A DNA stretch of 64,000 nucleotides from Cyanobacteria bacterium SBLK (GCA_017746715.1 JAGHZQ010000083.1:62001-126000), one strand, 5' to 3'; shown: positions 53,315-62,807, counted from the first letter of the stretch. The notes: generated by a model not told the origin, from the letters alone. Made by a program: numbers and translations.

Positions 53315-53342
53315 GTTGTTGGTTGTTGTTTATTGGTTATTG
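53315..53342. repeat. Heptamer tandem repeat (GTTGTTG)2 TTTATTG GTTATTG
   Basis: Four 7-bp units upstream of the rhomboid gene, reverse complement of the CAATAAC/CAACAAC type seen at 35053. Confidence 0.75.
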
Positions 53343-53368
53343 AATGCTCCCCACACTCCCCCATCTCC

Positions 53369-54559
53369 TCAATCCTCATTTACGGTTAAATACTTCAAAG
53401 GATCTACGGGTTGACCGTCTTTGCGAATTTCAAAATGAAGGTGAGGTCCGCTTGAAAAGCCAGTAGATCCGACCTCGGCGATCGTTGCTCCTTTTTTTAC
53501 CGGCTGTCCCTCCCGAACGTAAAATTTACTGGTATGACCGTAGAGGGTTGTCATTCCCCGTCCGTGATCGATAACGACGGTTTTACCATATCCACCATAC
53601 CATTGCGCTAAAATGACGATGCCGCTATCGGCAGCATGAATGGGACTGCCGTATTCTCCAGCAAAATCAATGCCGCTATGGAGGCGCTTTCCTCCCCAGA
53701 TGGGATGTCGCCGCCAACCAAATTTACTGGAGAGTTTCCCATTGTGAGGAACGATAAATGCTTGCGTTCCGCTAAAAGGAAGACTTTCTTTAGCAGTCAT
53801 CCGTTTTTGAATCATTAAACCGATTCCTTGAGAATCTTCCGCTAATTTAACTTGCAAAGCGTCTAAATTGTCCCGATCGCCATTGAGTTGCGATACTAAT
53901 CCTTGTTGAATGGCTACTTGTTTTTTGAGATCGGCCTGTTGCGTGCGAATTTGTTCTTGCAGGCGCGTAATTTGTTGGGTTTGTTCCTCTACTGCTCGTT
54001 TTTGTTGTTTGATTTTCTTGGCCGTGACTTGCAGTTCCTCTAAATGCTGGCGATCGGCTTGATAGACAAACTTGAGACGAGTGCGGCGATCGAAAAATTC
54101 ATTGAGATCTTCGCTTTTGAGGAGAAATCGCCATCCTTGGCTGGTCAAAGATTGCCGTTGGAGGAATCGCAAGCGGGCGACGGTTGCCGTTAATTTGGGG
54201 GTGTAGATTTGGCGTTCTCGAGCGAGTTTTTCTTCGATCGCCTTCAACTTTTGACTCGCTGTTTCATATTCTTTTTCGTAATACTGGAGTTGCAGATTCA
54301 TCACTTGAATGGTGTGTCTCAAGCTGCGGAGGTATCGTTTGGCATCTCGTTCGAGGCTCGAGAGGCGATTTTGCCGTTCGACGACTTCCACGCGATCGCG
54401 ATCGACATCCTGCTGCCAATCTTTTAATAAATCGAGGGATGCTACAAATTGAGCGCTTGTGGATTTCCCTCCCAGTCCCCAAAACCCGAAAATCGCACAA
54501 AAGAGACAGACCAGCCCCGCGATCGCTCGTCTTTTCCATTGCTTTAACCAATTTGGCAT
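53369..54559 (-). CDS. EnvC-like murein hydrolase activator / M23 family peptidase
   Basis: 396 residues. A signal anchor (about 13-30, AGLVCLFCAIFGFWGLG) is followed by a long periplasmic coiled coil (40-245). A C-terminal LytM/M23 domain (about 270-390) contains HSGIDFAGEYGSPIHAA, GYGKTVVIDHG, YGHTSKF and HLHFEIRKDG. The zinc ligands H-x3-D and H-L-H are present, so it could be an active endopeptidase, unlike degenerate EnvC/NlpD activators. The probable role is septal peptidoglycan splitting. Confidence 0.9.
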   Translation of the reverse strand: MPNWLKQWKRRAIAGLVCLFCAIFGFWGLGGKSTSAQFVASLDLLKDWQQDVDRDRVEVVERQNRLSSLERDAKRYLRSLRHTIQVMNLQLQYYEKEYETASQKLKAIEEKLARERQIYTPKLTATVARLRFLQRQSLTSQGWRFLLKSEDLNEFFDRRTRLKFVYQADRQHLEELQVTAKKIKQQKRAVEEQTQQITRLQEQIRTQQADLKKQVAIQQGLVSQLNGDRDNLDALQVKLAEDSQGIGLMIQKRMTAKESLPFSGTQAFIVPHNGKLSSKFGWRRHPIWGGKRLHSGIDFAGEYGSPIHAADSGIVILAQWYGGYGKTVVIDHGRGMTTLYGHTSKFYVREGQPVKKGATIAEVGSTGFSSGPHLHFEIRKDGQPVDPLKYLTVNED

Positions 54560-54672
54560 GACTTCAAGATTGTCACCTTTCTTATCATACCCGATGAATT
54601 GCCTTAACTTGCCTTCAGAGAATTCTCGAGTTTTCTCAGCGGTTCGTTGTTACGTCTCTCATTCTAACATTT

Positions 54673-55818
54673 TTAACCCGGCTCGGATGGGGTTGGAGAA
54701 ACGAGAAGGGGTTCGGATTCGGCCGCTCGCATTTTTAAAGATTTAATAGCGTTTAATGCCTCTTTGATCACCACGGCAGTCGGCACTGCAACGACAACAC
54801 CTAATAATCCGCCGACTCTTGCTCCCGTTAGGATAGAAATAAAAACCCAAAAGGGGTTCAATCCCGTGACTCGTCCCAAAACTCTCGGCGCAATAATATT
54901 TTCTAGAACTTGTTGAATAATAACAGAGACGATCAAAACTTGAATGGCAATCCCAATATTTTGCAGGGCCAATAAAAATGTCACGGAGGCAATTCCGACA
55001 GAGCCGCCAAAGGGAACGATCGCCATCAAACCAATGGTTAAACCAAACAATAAACCAAAGGGAACTTGTAGCAATAAATAGATTAAGGTTAAACTAACTC
55101 CCATGCAGATTGCCAAAATAAACTGCCCGATAAAATAATTGCGAAAGCTCGATCGCAAGGTGATAGAAAAGGGTTTTTGGACATGGGTAGGCAACCATTC
55201 CAATAAACTGTGCCAAATATCTTCTCCATGCAACAGTAAATAGTAAGTAATAACAAAAGTCAAAACGATATCGAGAACTTTAACGACAGTAAATAAAGTA
55301 AAATTAACGGCAAAATCAAGCGTTTGTCCGGCAAGTTTTTGCAGTTGAACTTTCACGGTATCTTTGGCGGGGACGATCAATCCATCAAGGCTGATGGACA
55401 AACCTAAATTATTAAAACGTTCGTCTAAGAGCATTAATTGATTTTGCCCCGAGTCAATTAATTCAGGCAAGCGGACGACCAATTGCTGTGCTTGGGAGAT
55501 AACTGGAGGAAGTAAGGTAATACCAACTGAAATTAGGGTTAACAAAGAAATGAAAATAACGACAAAAGTAGATTGTCCTCGTTGCAACCCAATGCGTTCT
55601 AATAAACTGGCGGGGTAATTCAGTAAAAATGCTAGTAACGCCGCAACTAAGATAATAATAAATAGGGAGCGAAAATAACCAAAAATTGTGGAAAAAGCCC
55701 ACGCATTGAGTACCATGAGTGGGGCGGCTAGGGCGATCGCCAATAAGCGAGATAAGGGGGCGAGGGATTCCCACCACATTCGCAATTTACTTTGAGGTTC
55801 GGAGGATGCTGAATTCAC
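54673..55818 (-). CDS. AI-2E family transporter (paralogue 1)
   Basis: 381 residues with about eight transmembrane helices, in the order N-terminal pair, long soluble loop (about 85-170), then helices. The family block FGLTIGLMAIVPFGGSVGI is near 275. Members of the AI-2E exporter (PerM) family export diverse solutes or act in Na+/H+ exchange; the substrate cannot be told. It is 57 bp downstream of a second member on the same strand. Confidence 0.9.
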   Translation of the reverse strand: MNSASSEPQSKLRMWWESLAPLSRLLAIALAAPLMVLNAWAFSTIFGYFRSLFIIILVAALLAFLLNYPASLLERIGLQRGQSTFVVIFISLLTLISVGITLLPPVISQAQQLVVRLPELIDSGQNQLMLLDERFNNLGLSISLDGLIVPAKDTVKVQLQKLAGQTLDFAVNFTLFTVVKVLDIVLTFVITYYLLLHGEDIWHSLLEWLPTHVQKPFSITLRSSFRNYFIGQFILAICMGVSLTLIYLLLQVPFGLLFGLTIGLMAIVPFGGSVGIASVTFLLALQNIGIAIQVLIVSVIIQQVLENIIAPRVLGRVTGLNPFWVFISILTGARVGGLLGVVVAVPTAVVIKEALNAIKSLKMRAAESEPLLVSPTPSEPG

Positions 55819-55875
55819 AATATCAGTTTGAGTTTTTTATTAAGAACTTTTCAATTGAGAACAGAGATCGAATCG

Positions 55876-57012
55876 TTAAGATGGGTTGATATTTTCGACT
55901 GTTACCGATTTTAGAGGAAGTTGAGGGTTGGAAGCAGATTTTTCGTTGGCATCGGCTGCATTCTGCCACGAATCTAAGACATCTTTAACCCATGCTTCTT
56001 CAATCCATGTCTTGGTGACGACGGCGAGAGGCAGCGCCAAAATTAGCCCCAAGAAACCAAAAAAGGTGGCAAAAAAGATTTGTGCGGTCAGAGTTGCAGC
56101 AGGTAAGAGGGAAACCTGTTTTTGCATGACCATCGGACTGAACCAGTAACTTTCCAAATTTTGCACGATAACATAAAGAATTATAACCGCGATCGCTTGC
56201 CAAGGGGATTCGAGGAGGGCAACGGAGAGGGGGAAAATCACGCTGGCGGCGGGTCCGATATTGGGGACAAAATTGCAAACCGCCGCTAAAAGGGCATGGG
56301 TAAAGGCGAAGGGGATGCGAATAAAAACTAAGCCGACTCCGCAGAGAATGGACACGAATAAGGAGTTGATACAAATTCCTCGCATCCAACTGATTAGAGC
56401 CAGTTCGCAGCGATCGAGAATTTCGTTGGTTCGCCGTCGGTAGAAAGAGGGAAATAAGGTCAAAAATAGCTGGCGGTATGCGAGGGGATTCGCCAGAAAC
56501 ATGACTGTAAAAACAATCACCAATAAAACTCTCAGCAAGACGATAATCGAGTTACTAAAAAAGTCGAAAAAGTTCCCGAGCAAATCTTGAGCAACGGGAG
56601 CAAATTGTTGGGTAATGTCGGCAAGATTGGGGAGTTCTAGATCGATTTGATTTAAAGGTAGCCAACGAGGAGGGTTATCAAATAAAAGATCTAGCCAATC
56701 TAAGACGCGATCGATGGCATCGGGCACCACTGCCAGTAATTTTTGAAATTGCGAGAGAAAGGGGGGTAAAACTAATCCAAAAAATAGAATGCTGAAGAGA
56801 AAAACTAATGTTAGTGCAATGAGGACAGCATGACTGCGCGAGATCGTTATTCCCTTTTTTTTACCAAGATTTTGTAGCCACCGAACCAAACTATTGAGGG
56901 CTGTTGCCAGAACAATAGATGTAAAAATAAGGAGTAATATTTGTCGAAATTGCCATAATATAACCAAAGAGATAATTAAACAAAATAAACCGATCCAATT
57001 CCCGAGTTTCAC
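55876..57012 (-). CDS. AI-2E family transporter (paralogue 2)
   Basis: 378 residues with the same layout as the neighbour at 54673: opening helices LGNWIGLFCLIISLVILW, a soluble loop, and the block ALLAAVCNFVPNIGPAASVI (family 'vlnfIPyiGpil' motif). The tandem pair probably arose by duplication followed by strong divergence. Substrate unknown. Confidence 0.9.
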   Translation of the reverse strand: MKLGNWIGLFCLIISLVILWQFRQILLLIFTSIVLATALNSLVRWLQNLGKKKGITISRSHAVLIALTLVFLFSILFFGLVLPPFLSQFQKLLAVVPDAIDRVLDWLDLLFDNPPRWLPLNQIDLELPNLADITQQFAPVAQDLLGNFFDFFSNSIIVLLRVLLVIVFTVMFLANPLAYRQLFLTLFPSFYRRRTNEILDRCELALISWMRGICINSLFVSILCGVGLVFIRIPFAFTHALLAAVCNFVPNIGPAASVIFPLSVALLESPWQAIAVIILYVIVQNLESYWFSPMVMQKQVSLLPAATLTAQIFFATFFGFLGLILALPLAVVTKTWIEEAWVKDVLDSWQNAADANEKSASNPQLPLKSVTVENINPS

Positions 57013-57042
57013 TGTATTTTCTCCTCAGTTCTCAATTATTTT

Positions 57043-59520
57043 TCATGGTTGCAAAAGTTTTTTTCCATCTAAAGTAAATAACCAAACGGCAACGACAAGC
57101 CAATGAACGATCGCGATAACCCAAATTGAGTAAGTCAAAAAATAGGCGATCGTGCAAGCCAAGCCGAGCAATCCCGTTAAAATCAGAAAGATAGGTTTAA
57201 AAAAGGTGGGATTGCCAGCCCGGTAGAAAGTGCGAGCGTTGAGAGGATGGTAAATAATATACCCGAAAAGGCTCGCGATCGCCCAAAATCCCCAGGTCAA
57301 TGTCGCAACTCGTTCTGTGGGATGGGGAAGTAATAAAACGCGAAAGATTAATTCTTCAAAAAAGGCGGGGAAAAAGAAGATATAAATGAGACCCCATCTC
57401 TGTTTTAAGGGACGGTACGGGGTGAAACTCGAGGGAATAAAACCAGAAAATCTGGCAAGGGGGATGGCGATCGCGCCATAAATGATTAAGGTTGCCAAGA
57501 TAACCCTAACTTGACTGAGATTAAGTTTTGTAAAAGCGGAGGCGAGGCGTTCGATAGCGATCGCAATCGGAGGAATTTGACCGAATAAAACCGTGGGTGC
57601 GAGGGGAGAAGTAGCGGCATCGAATCCGCCGACTTGATTCGTGCGAAGTACCCATAAACTGGCCCCATTGTCAAGAAAAATATTGGCAATTTCATCGTGA
57701 ACCCGTCGGGGAAAGAGGGAACGCCAGCTTAAAATAACATTGACCAAATTGCTATCGGTAACAAATCCATTGCGGTTATTAATACCTGCCAAATATTCTG
57801 CATTTTGCTGCCAATCTGGGCGCACTGTTCCGCGAGGGGTTAAACTTTTCATTAAGTCTCGGGCGAGGGCAATAAAGGCGGTAATTTTTTGCGTTTGTGG
57901 ATGCTGGGGATGGTTATCTCGCCATGTTTGCACTGCCGGATCGGTAGTGGCTTGATGTTTGATTTGTTCGATGGCAATATAAAGGCTTTGACTGGAATCT
58001 TGTACGCAGGATGTAGCTGGAGTCACGGCAGTATTTCCGGTACCATCTCCGGTGCGATATCGTGCCATGACAATCTGGGTTTGGAGGAGGAGTTCTCGAA
58101 ATAAAGAAAGGCGAGTTTCTCCAAAATTGTAATCGCCGGTAAAAACATCTAATTTAATAAGAATATCGGAAACGGGACGGATTCCCATCCATCCCCGTTG
58201 CAGGTTTCCCATATAGGTTTCCCACGATAATGTTCCCGAAACAATCCCATCGGGATTATGGGCGTAAATTTGTTGGTATTGGATATCCCATTGCAGTTCG
58301 TCAGTAAAGCGATCGCGAACAATTTCGGCAATGCCATAAGAAAAATGTCCCGTTACTGTATAAGGGGGATGGGATTCTCTTTTATTGCCGCCAATGCCAC
58401 CAAATAAATGCAAGACTAGGGCGCGATCGCCTTCTTGCCATGTTGAAATTGCTGTTTTGGGATTGCTGGCTTTGGGATCGATTAATACAGTTGAAATATT
58501 TCCTTTTTTTTGTGGGAGATCGCGCCAATTTTCTCGTTTGATATGGTTGAATCCAGCTCGTTTTCCTAAAATAATGCGATCGGGTTGTAGTTGAACGAGA
58601 GCGCGGGGTTTAATCGCTTGAACGGTAAAAATTCCTGCTTTATCCTTTGCACCGTAGATATACCATCCCCCATGACCTGCCGGGGATTGAAAAATTTTAT
58701 CGGGGGTGGAAAAAACGCGATCGCCGCGAGTTTTTGGTTGTTGGGGAATGCGAATGACTTCTTCAAACCCATCAAAGTTCTGGGTATTTTGATTATAGTG
58801 GCGAACGCGAAAATATTCTGAGGGACAAAATCCCTTATCGAGACAAGTTTTCTTTTTATCTTCTAAGGGTTCTATAATATCGACGAGGGTATAATAGCGT
58901 CCGGTGACTTGGATGGGTTCGCGTTCGGTTTGTAAGATAATTTCTCCGGTTTTATCTTTAAAAAGATTGACGGTTTTTAAACTAACAAGGAGATCGTCTT
59001 GGGGTCTTGCTCCGGCGAGGGATTCTAGAGGACCGACGCGATCGCGATTCTCCAGACGCAGGGGGTTAATATTTCCGTTTTGAACGCTCTTTTGCACCGC
59101 TTCTGAGAAGCGGATATCGGTTGTTGTCGCTTCAACGTAAAACCGAGTGCGATCGGTGTCTTTCCATTCCAAACGCAGGTTTTTTCCTTCTAAATTTTGA
59201 TATTCTGAGGGGGCGTTGTAGATTTCAAACCAAACCCAATCTGTTAAACTCGAGTGGGTTTTTAGTTTCTTCTTCTCTTCTATTGTCGGTAAAATTAAAC
59301 GTCCCACCCAATTTCCAACAGAATGATAAAAAGTCTTGTCGATTTCTTGTTCTAAGGGATAATATTGAAGCTGATTAAAGGGCAATCGCTGGCTTATTTT
59401 GTAATTAGATTCAATAATATTTTGAGATCGGATGGGGAAGACTAGAAAATTCAAAGAAATTGCCAATAATAGACCAATAATACAATAAATTTTAGACGGA
59501 TCGATTTTAAATTTTGGCAT
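57043..59520 (-). CDS. CPBP (CAAX-type) intramembrane metalloprotease with large N-terminal extracytoplasmic domain
   Basis: 825 residues. A signal or anchor helix (about 10-28) is followed by about 600 residues of soluble sequence of unknown family (for example GRYYTLVDIIEPL, YQNLEGKNLRLEW). The C-terminus (about 650-825) is membrane-embedded with the CPBP/Abi motifs: FFEELIFRVLL (EExxFR, near 720), WGFWAIASLFGYIIYHPL and VIAIVHWLVVAVWLF. CPBP proteases process prenylated or membrane proteins or give bacteriocin self-immunity. The gene overlaps the upstream DUF6765 gene by 14 bp, so the two are translationally linked. Confidence 0.82.
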   Translation of the reverse strand: MPKFKIDPSKIYCIIGLLLAISLNFLVFPIRSQNIIESNYKISQRLPFNQLQYYPLEQEIDKTFYHSVGNWVGRLILPTIEEKKKLKTHSSLTDWVWFEIYNAPSEYQNLEGKNLRLEWKDTDRTRFYVEATTTDIRFSEAVQKSVQNGNINPLRLENRDRVGPLESLAGARPQDDLLVSLKTVNLFKDKTGEIILQTEREPIQVTGRYYTLVDIIEPLEDKKKTCLDKGFCPSEYFRVRHYNQNTQNFDGFEEVIRIPQQPKTRGDRVFSTPDKIFQSPAGHGGWYIYGAKDKAGIFTVQAIKPRALVQLQPDRIILGKRAGFNHIKRENWRDLPQKKGNISTVLIDPKASNPKTAISTWQEGDRALVLHLFGGIGGNKRESHPPYTVTGHFSYGIAEIVRDRFTDELQWDIQYQQIYAHNPDGIVSGTLSWETYMGNLQRGWMGIRPVSDILIKLDVFTGDYNFGETRLSLFRELLLQTQIVMARYRTGDGTGNTAVTPATSCVQDSSQSLYIAIEQIKHQATTDPAVQTWRDNHPQHPQTQKITAFIALARDLMKSLTPRGTVRPDWQQNAEYLAGINNRNGFVTDSNLVNVILSWRSLFPRRVHDEIANIFLDNGASLWVLRTNQVGGFDAATSPLAPTVLFGQIPPIAIAIERLASAFTKLNLSQVRVILATLIIYGAIAIPLARFSGFIPSSFTPYRPLKQRWGLIYIFFFPAFFEELIFRVLLLPHPTERVATLTWGFWAIASLFGYIIYHPLNARTFYRAGNPTFFKPIFLILTGLLGLACTIAYFLTYSIWVIAIVHWLVVAVWLFTLDGKKLLQP

Positions 59521-60580
59521 AATTATTTTGAGAGAAAGAATGACTATCGCAATATTGCCGAGTCTCTAAATAACGAAATTTTGATTCGTATAAAATATCC
59601 CAAGCCGATTTTTGTTGTTTCTTGGCAGCTTCTTGAAATCGATACCAATGGCTGTTTCGATAATTTTCTCGCCAAAAATAAGGATCTTTAAAGGTTGTTA
59701 GATTAGAAAATAGATTTTTTTTGCGATCGCTACAATCATTTCCTCGACGACTCACGGCGAGATCGAACCAAAGGCGCTTGTTATAAACGAGAATGGATTC
59801 GCCACCATAATTTTTCTCTTCGCTGAGGGCAATATAGCGTCGGATGCGATCGCATTTGCGGCGATTTTTGGAATCGGATTCGCCAATAGCCAGATCGAGA
59901 TCGCGAATTAATTCTAGGGCATCTTTTTCGCGACGATTGCTAAGGGGAAGCCCTTCTAAATAAGAACAATATTTATAAAATAAATGTCGGGCAGCTTCGA
60001 GAAAACGAACTTTATTATCGATGCGATCGTGAGGAGAAACAAGGCGATCGTCATGCCAGATTAAAGCCGGCCAGTCGGGATAGCGCTTGACATCTGCATG
60101 ACCCACATGAGGCAAAGCAGATCGGAAAACGCCCTTCACGGCATTGAATTCATCATAATAACCGACAAAGTTTTGATGCGCCCAAGTATCGGCATAACTA
60201 TGAGAAGCAATACCAATGCGATAAAGATTTTTACTGATTAAAGCATCATCAATAATTCGGTTGGCATTCTCGCTGTTGGGGGTTGTATTGAGAAAATGGC
60301 GCTGACCGTCTTTCCGTTGGGCGTTCGCGAAGAAAGGGTCTCCTGGAATGAAATGAAAGACGGGATAAATCTTGAGTAATTCGTTTTTGGATTTGAGAAT
60401 GTTAAAAGTTTGCGTAATTTGATTGCAGTATTCATTCCGTTTCCCGGTATTGATTCTAAATACTTTAGAGTTATTATCGACATATTGGGAAGAATAGGCG
60501 ATGGCCCGGGCTTCATTCGGAGAAAAGCCCGAGCGCGTCGCCACCAAATAGGTCATATAGTAGTGAAATTCAATATCCAT
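59507..60580 (-). CDS. DUF6765 family protein
   Basis: 357 residues from ATG 60580 (MDIEFHYYMTYLVATRSGF). The frame extends to 60631, but those 17 residues translate a palindromic repeat. The opening 'IEFHYYMTYLxAxRxGF' and 'IAYSSQYVDNN' mark DUF6765. Several conserved His/Asp sites (FHFIPGD, GIASHSYADTWAHQNF, LPHVGHAD) recall the metal-binding helical fold of zinc-dependent phospholipase C/P1 nuclease proteins. That likeness is inference. Its stop overlaps the start of the CPBP protease gene. Confidence 0.72.
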   Translation of the reverse strand: MDIEFHYYMTYLVATRSGFSPNEARAIAYSSQYVDNNSKVFRINTGKRNEYCNQITQTFNILKSKNELLKIYPVFHFIPGDPFFANAQRKDGQRHFLNTTPNSENANRIIDDALISKNLYRIGIASHSYADTWAHQNFVGYYDEFNAVKGVFRSALPHVGHADVKRYPDWPALIWHDDRLVSPHDRIDNKVRFLEAARHLFYKYCSYLEGLPLSNRREKDALELIRDLDLAIGESDSKNRRKCDRIRRYIALSEEKNYGGESILVYNKRLWFDLAVSRRGNDCSDRKKNLFSNLTTFKDPYFWRENYRNSHWYRFQEAAKKQQKSAWDILYESKFRYLETRQYCDSHSFSQNNYAKI

Positions 60581-60596
60581 CTTTTCAGTTATCCTT

Positions 60597-60630
60597 TCGA
60601 CTTCGCGGTTACTGAGCTTGTCGAAGTACA
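60597..60630. repeat. Short palindromic intergenic repeat (TTCGAC...GTCGAA)
   Basis: TTCGACTTCGCGG and GAGCTTGTCGAAG form an imperfect hairpin. Related pieces (ACTGAGC..G..GAAGT) occur at 61556 and within the nested part of the element at 43831-43858. Confidence 0.5.
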
Positions 60631-60673
60631 AGGCAGGCGGTTATCGGTTATCAGTGAAGATAGAGGGAGAATG

Positions 60674-61477
60674 TCATCTTTCGAGAATGCCCGACCATTG
60701 GACTTTTGTCTGTTTGGTGCGGCGGTAGGAGAAGAAGCGATCGCGGTTTTGGTAGGTGCAAAAGGGGGCAATAGCAATGTGTTCCGGGAGAACGCCCAAT
60801 TGTTCCGCTTGCAGGACATTGACCCGGCGCACGTCGAGGCGTACCCGTCCGGGTTGGGGATCGGGGAGGATGGGGGAAGGATTCATGTTTTCTAAGGTGG
60901 CGAAAATGCGCTCTGGGGTGTTTGTTTCCTCCTTTTTGACCAAACTCGCTCCCACTTCCGCTGCCACGTGTTCCGTGACCTGATAGACCTCTCCCGCGAT
61001 CGCGGGACCGAGGGCAACGCGCAAATCTTCTACCCGACTGCCCATCTCTATTAAGCGAGAAACAGCTTCGGGAATAATTCTTTGGGCAGTCCCTCGCCAT
61101 CCCGCGTGCAGGGCAGCAACTCGCCCCGTAACAGTATCGCCGATTAAAACTGGGGTACAATCGGCACTGGCAACCCATACCGATTGATTTTCCCCTTCTG
61201 TTAGCGCTCCATCGGCGGGGGGAAATTCCGTCTCTAACTCTCCGCTTTGTATTTCGCGATCGATTTCGCTGGGAGTTAAAACTCGATTGCCGTGAACTTG
61301 TTTGAGGCGATAAGCTGAGGCTTGCGGGTGCAATATTTCGGCGAGTTGGGCAGGGGGACGCGGATAAAACTGCTGGCTGAAAAAGCCGTGCTGCCAATCT
61401 TGCAAAAGGCTGCAAGTTAAATAGGGCAATCTTTCCCAGTCTTGCCAATGCCATTGGGGGGAATTAGAAACGCTCAA
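60674..61477 (-). CDS. pgeF: Peptidoglycan editing factor PgeF (laccase-domain purine nucleoside/amidase family)
   Basis: 267 residues. YfiH/DUF152 fold with the metal-binding signatures SADCTPVLI, HAGWRGT and ALGPAIAGEVYQV. Members were described as polyphenol oxidases and adenosine-processing enzymes; in E. coli PgeF (YfiH) prevents misincorporation of L-Ser into peptidoglycan precursors. It stands between the DUF6765 and transaldolase-like genes, flanked by repeats. Confidence 0.93.
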   Translation of the reverse strand: MSVSNSPQWHWQDWERLPYLTCSLLQDWQHGFFSQQFYPRPPAQLAEILHPQASAYRLKQVHGNRVLTPSEIDREIQSGELETEFPPADGALTEGENQSVWVASADCTPVLIGDTVTGRVAALHAGWRGTAQRIIPEAVSRLIEMGSRVEDLRVALGPAIAGEVYQVTEHVAAEVGASLVKKEETNTPERIFATLENMNPSPILPDPQPGRVRLDVRRVNVLQAEQLGVLPEHIAIAPFCTYQNRDRFFSYRRTKQTKVQWSGILER

Positions 61478-61586
61478 AATCTGCTCCTCAACTGGTGCGA
61501 TCGCAACTTAACATAAAGATACACTGGAATGGGTTATTGGTTACTAGTTGCCCGCACTGAGCGAAGCCGAAGTGTTGATTGTCGAT

Positions 61587-61619
61587 CTCCCCTCTTGGGA
61601 GGGGTAGGGGGTGGGTTAT
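61587..61619 (+). repeat. G-rich intergenic repeat, copy 3
   Basis: TCCCCTCTTGGGAGGGG then TAGGGGGTGGGTTAT, one base different from 34279-34310. It ends just before the stop of the transaldolase-like gene. Confidence 0.85.
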
Positions 61620-61622
61620 CTT

Positions 61623-62807
61623 TCACTCTTCATCTTCTGTCAGCCGAAAAGCCGCCCCTAAGCCGATCGCCATTTCTTCGGGGGAAATTCGCCCGTCACC
61701 ATTGCGATCGAGAGCATCGAAGACGGCATCGGTGCCGGCCCATTCTTCTCGGGTGATAAAACCATCTCCATCAAGATCGTAAACCTGAAAAATTTCTCGG
61801 GCGGCATTCTTTACTTTTGTTTCTCCTTCACTTACGGCGAGTCTTTCTTCGAGGAGTTTTTCGAGAACTTCGATCGCCCGAGAAAATCCGGTAATGCCTT
61901 CGTGTAACTTGGTGGAAATCATGGGATCGTCCATGTGGAAGCGATCGAAACTGTCGCGATCGAGGTACAGTTTCTCGAGTGGTGCTTCTTTAGCCGATTC
62001 GGGGGAGAGTTTTCTCGGGATTTCTTTGTGAGTCGATCGCAGTTCTTCGAGGAGTTTGGGAGAAACAACAAGACAGTCGCATCCTGCCAGTTCGATAATT
62101 TCGTCAATGTTGCGGAAACTAGAGCCGATAATTTCGGTTCTGTAGCCAAATTTTTTGCAGTAGTTATAGATGCAGGTGAGAGCATAAACTCCGGGATCTT
62201 CGTCGGGGTAGAAGTTATCGCGAATTCCCTCGTCTTTGTACCAGTCTAACACTCGCCCGACCAAAAGCGAAATGCGAGTGACTTTTGCTTCGGCACTGAT
62301 AGCGGCCTGATGGAGGCCGAATACGAGGATTAAGTTACAGCGAATGCTTTCTTTTTCCAAAACGGTTGCGGCGCGGATACCCTCCCAAGTGGCAGGGATA
62401 CAAAACAAAATGCGATCGCGGGATATCCCTTCGGCTTCGTAGGCAGCGGCGAGATAGCGGGATTTGACGAGGATGGCGTTGGTATCGTAAGCCAAGCGCA
62501 TATCGATTTCTGCCGAAATGCGCTGGGCGGAATGTTGTAAAATTTTGCAGCCGAAGAAGACAGTGAGGAGATCTCTTGCTAAAGTGATAACTTCGATGGC
62601 GGTTGCCCCTGCCCCCGACTGCTCTCGCGCCCGAGCGAGGATTTCTTCGATCGCTTCTTCGTACTGGGGCATTTGTACGGCACTGGTAATTAAGGAGGCA
62701 TCGACAAAGGCTTCGAGGGGGTGAAATTGCGCGATCGCTTGCAGGTCTCCCGCATCTGGGAAAATTGCGGTCATGGTTTTCAGTTGGTCTAGCAAATTCT
62801 CGGCCAT
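61623..62807 (-). CDS. Transaldolase-like protein with two C-terminal EF-hands; catalytic lysine missing
   Basis: 394 residues. The whole sequence aligns to class I transaldolase (ATWEGIRAA, DPGVYALTCIYNY, GSSFRNIDEIIELAGCD) and ends in two EF-hands (DLDGDGFITREE, DRNGDGRISPEE, about 345-390), an arrangement known in cyanobacterial transaldolases. Compared with E. coli TalB, the Schiff-base lysine (K132) is C136 here (RILFCIPATW instead of RxLIKxAxTW), N35 is D36 (AFVDASL instead of ATTNPSL) and T156 is I160. D18, E100 and S180 match D17, E96 and S176. Without the lysine it cannot run the normal reaction, so a calcium-responsive regulatory or structural role is likely. No second transaldolase gene is in the window. 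Confidence 0.9.
   Translation of the reverse strand: MAENLLDQLKTMTAIFPDAGDLQAIAQFHPLEAFVDASLITSAVQMPQYEEAIEEILARAREQSGAGATAIEVITLARDLLTVFFGCKILQHSAQRISAEIDMRLAYDTNAILVKSRYLAAAYEAEGISRDRILFCIPATWEGIRAATVLEKESIRCNLILVFGLHQAAISAEAKVTRISLLVGRVLDWYKDEGIRDNFYPDEDPGVYALTCIYNYCKKFGYRTEIIGSSFRNIDEIIELAGCDCLVVSPKLLEELRSTHKEIPRKLSPESAKEAPLEKLYLDRDSFDRFHMDDPMISTKLHEGITGFSRAIEVLEKLLEERLAVSEGETKVKNAAREIFQVYDLDGDGFITREEWAGTDAVFDALDRNGDGRISPEEMAIGLGAAFRLTEDEE

Noticed and set aside
60651..61454. Open frame of 267 codons overlapping pgeF in another frame
   Set aside because: Arg/Ser/Pro-rich translation with no family pattern; pgeF in the competing frame has all its signatures.
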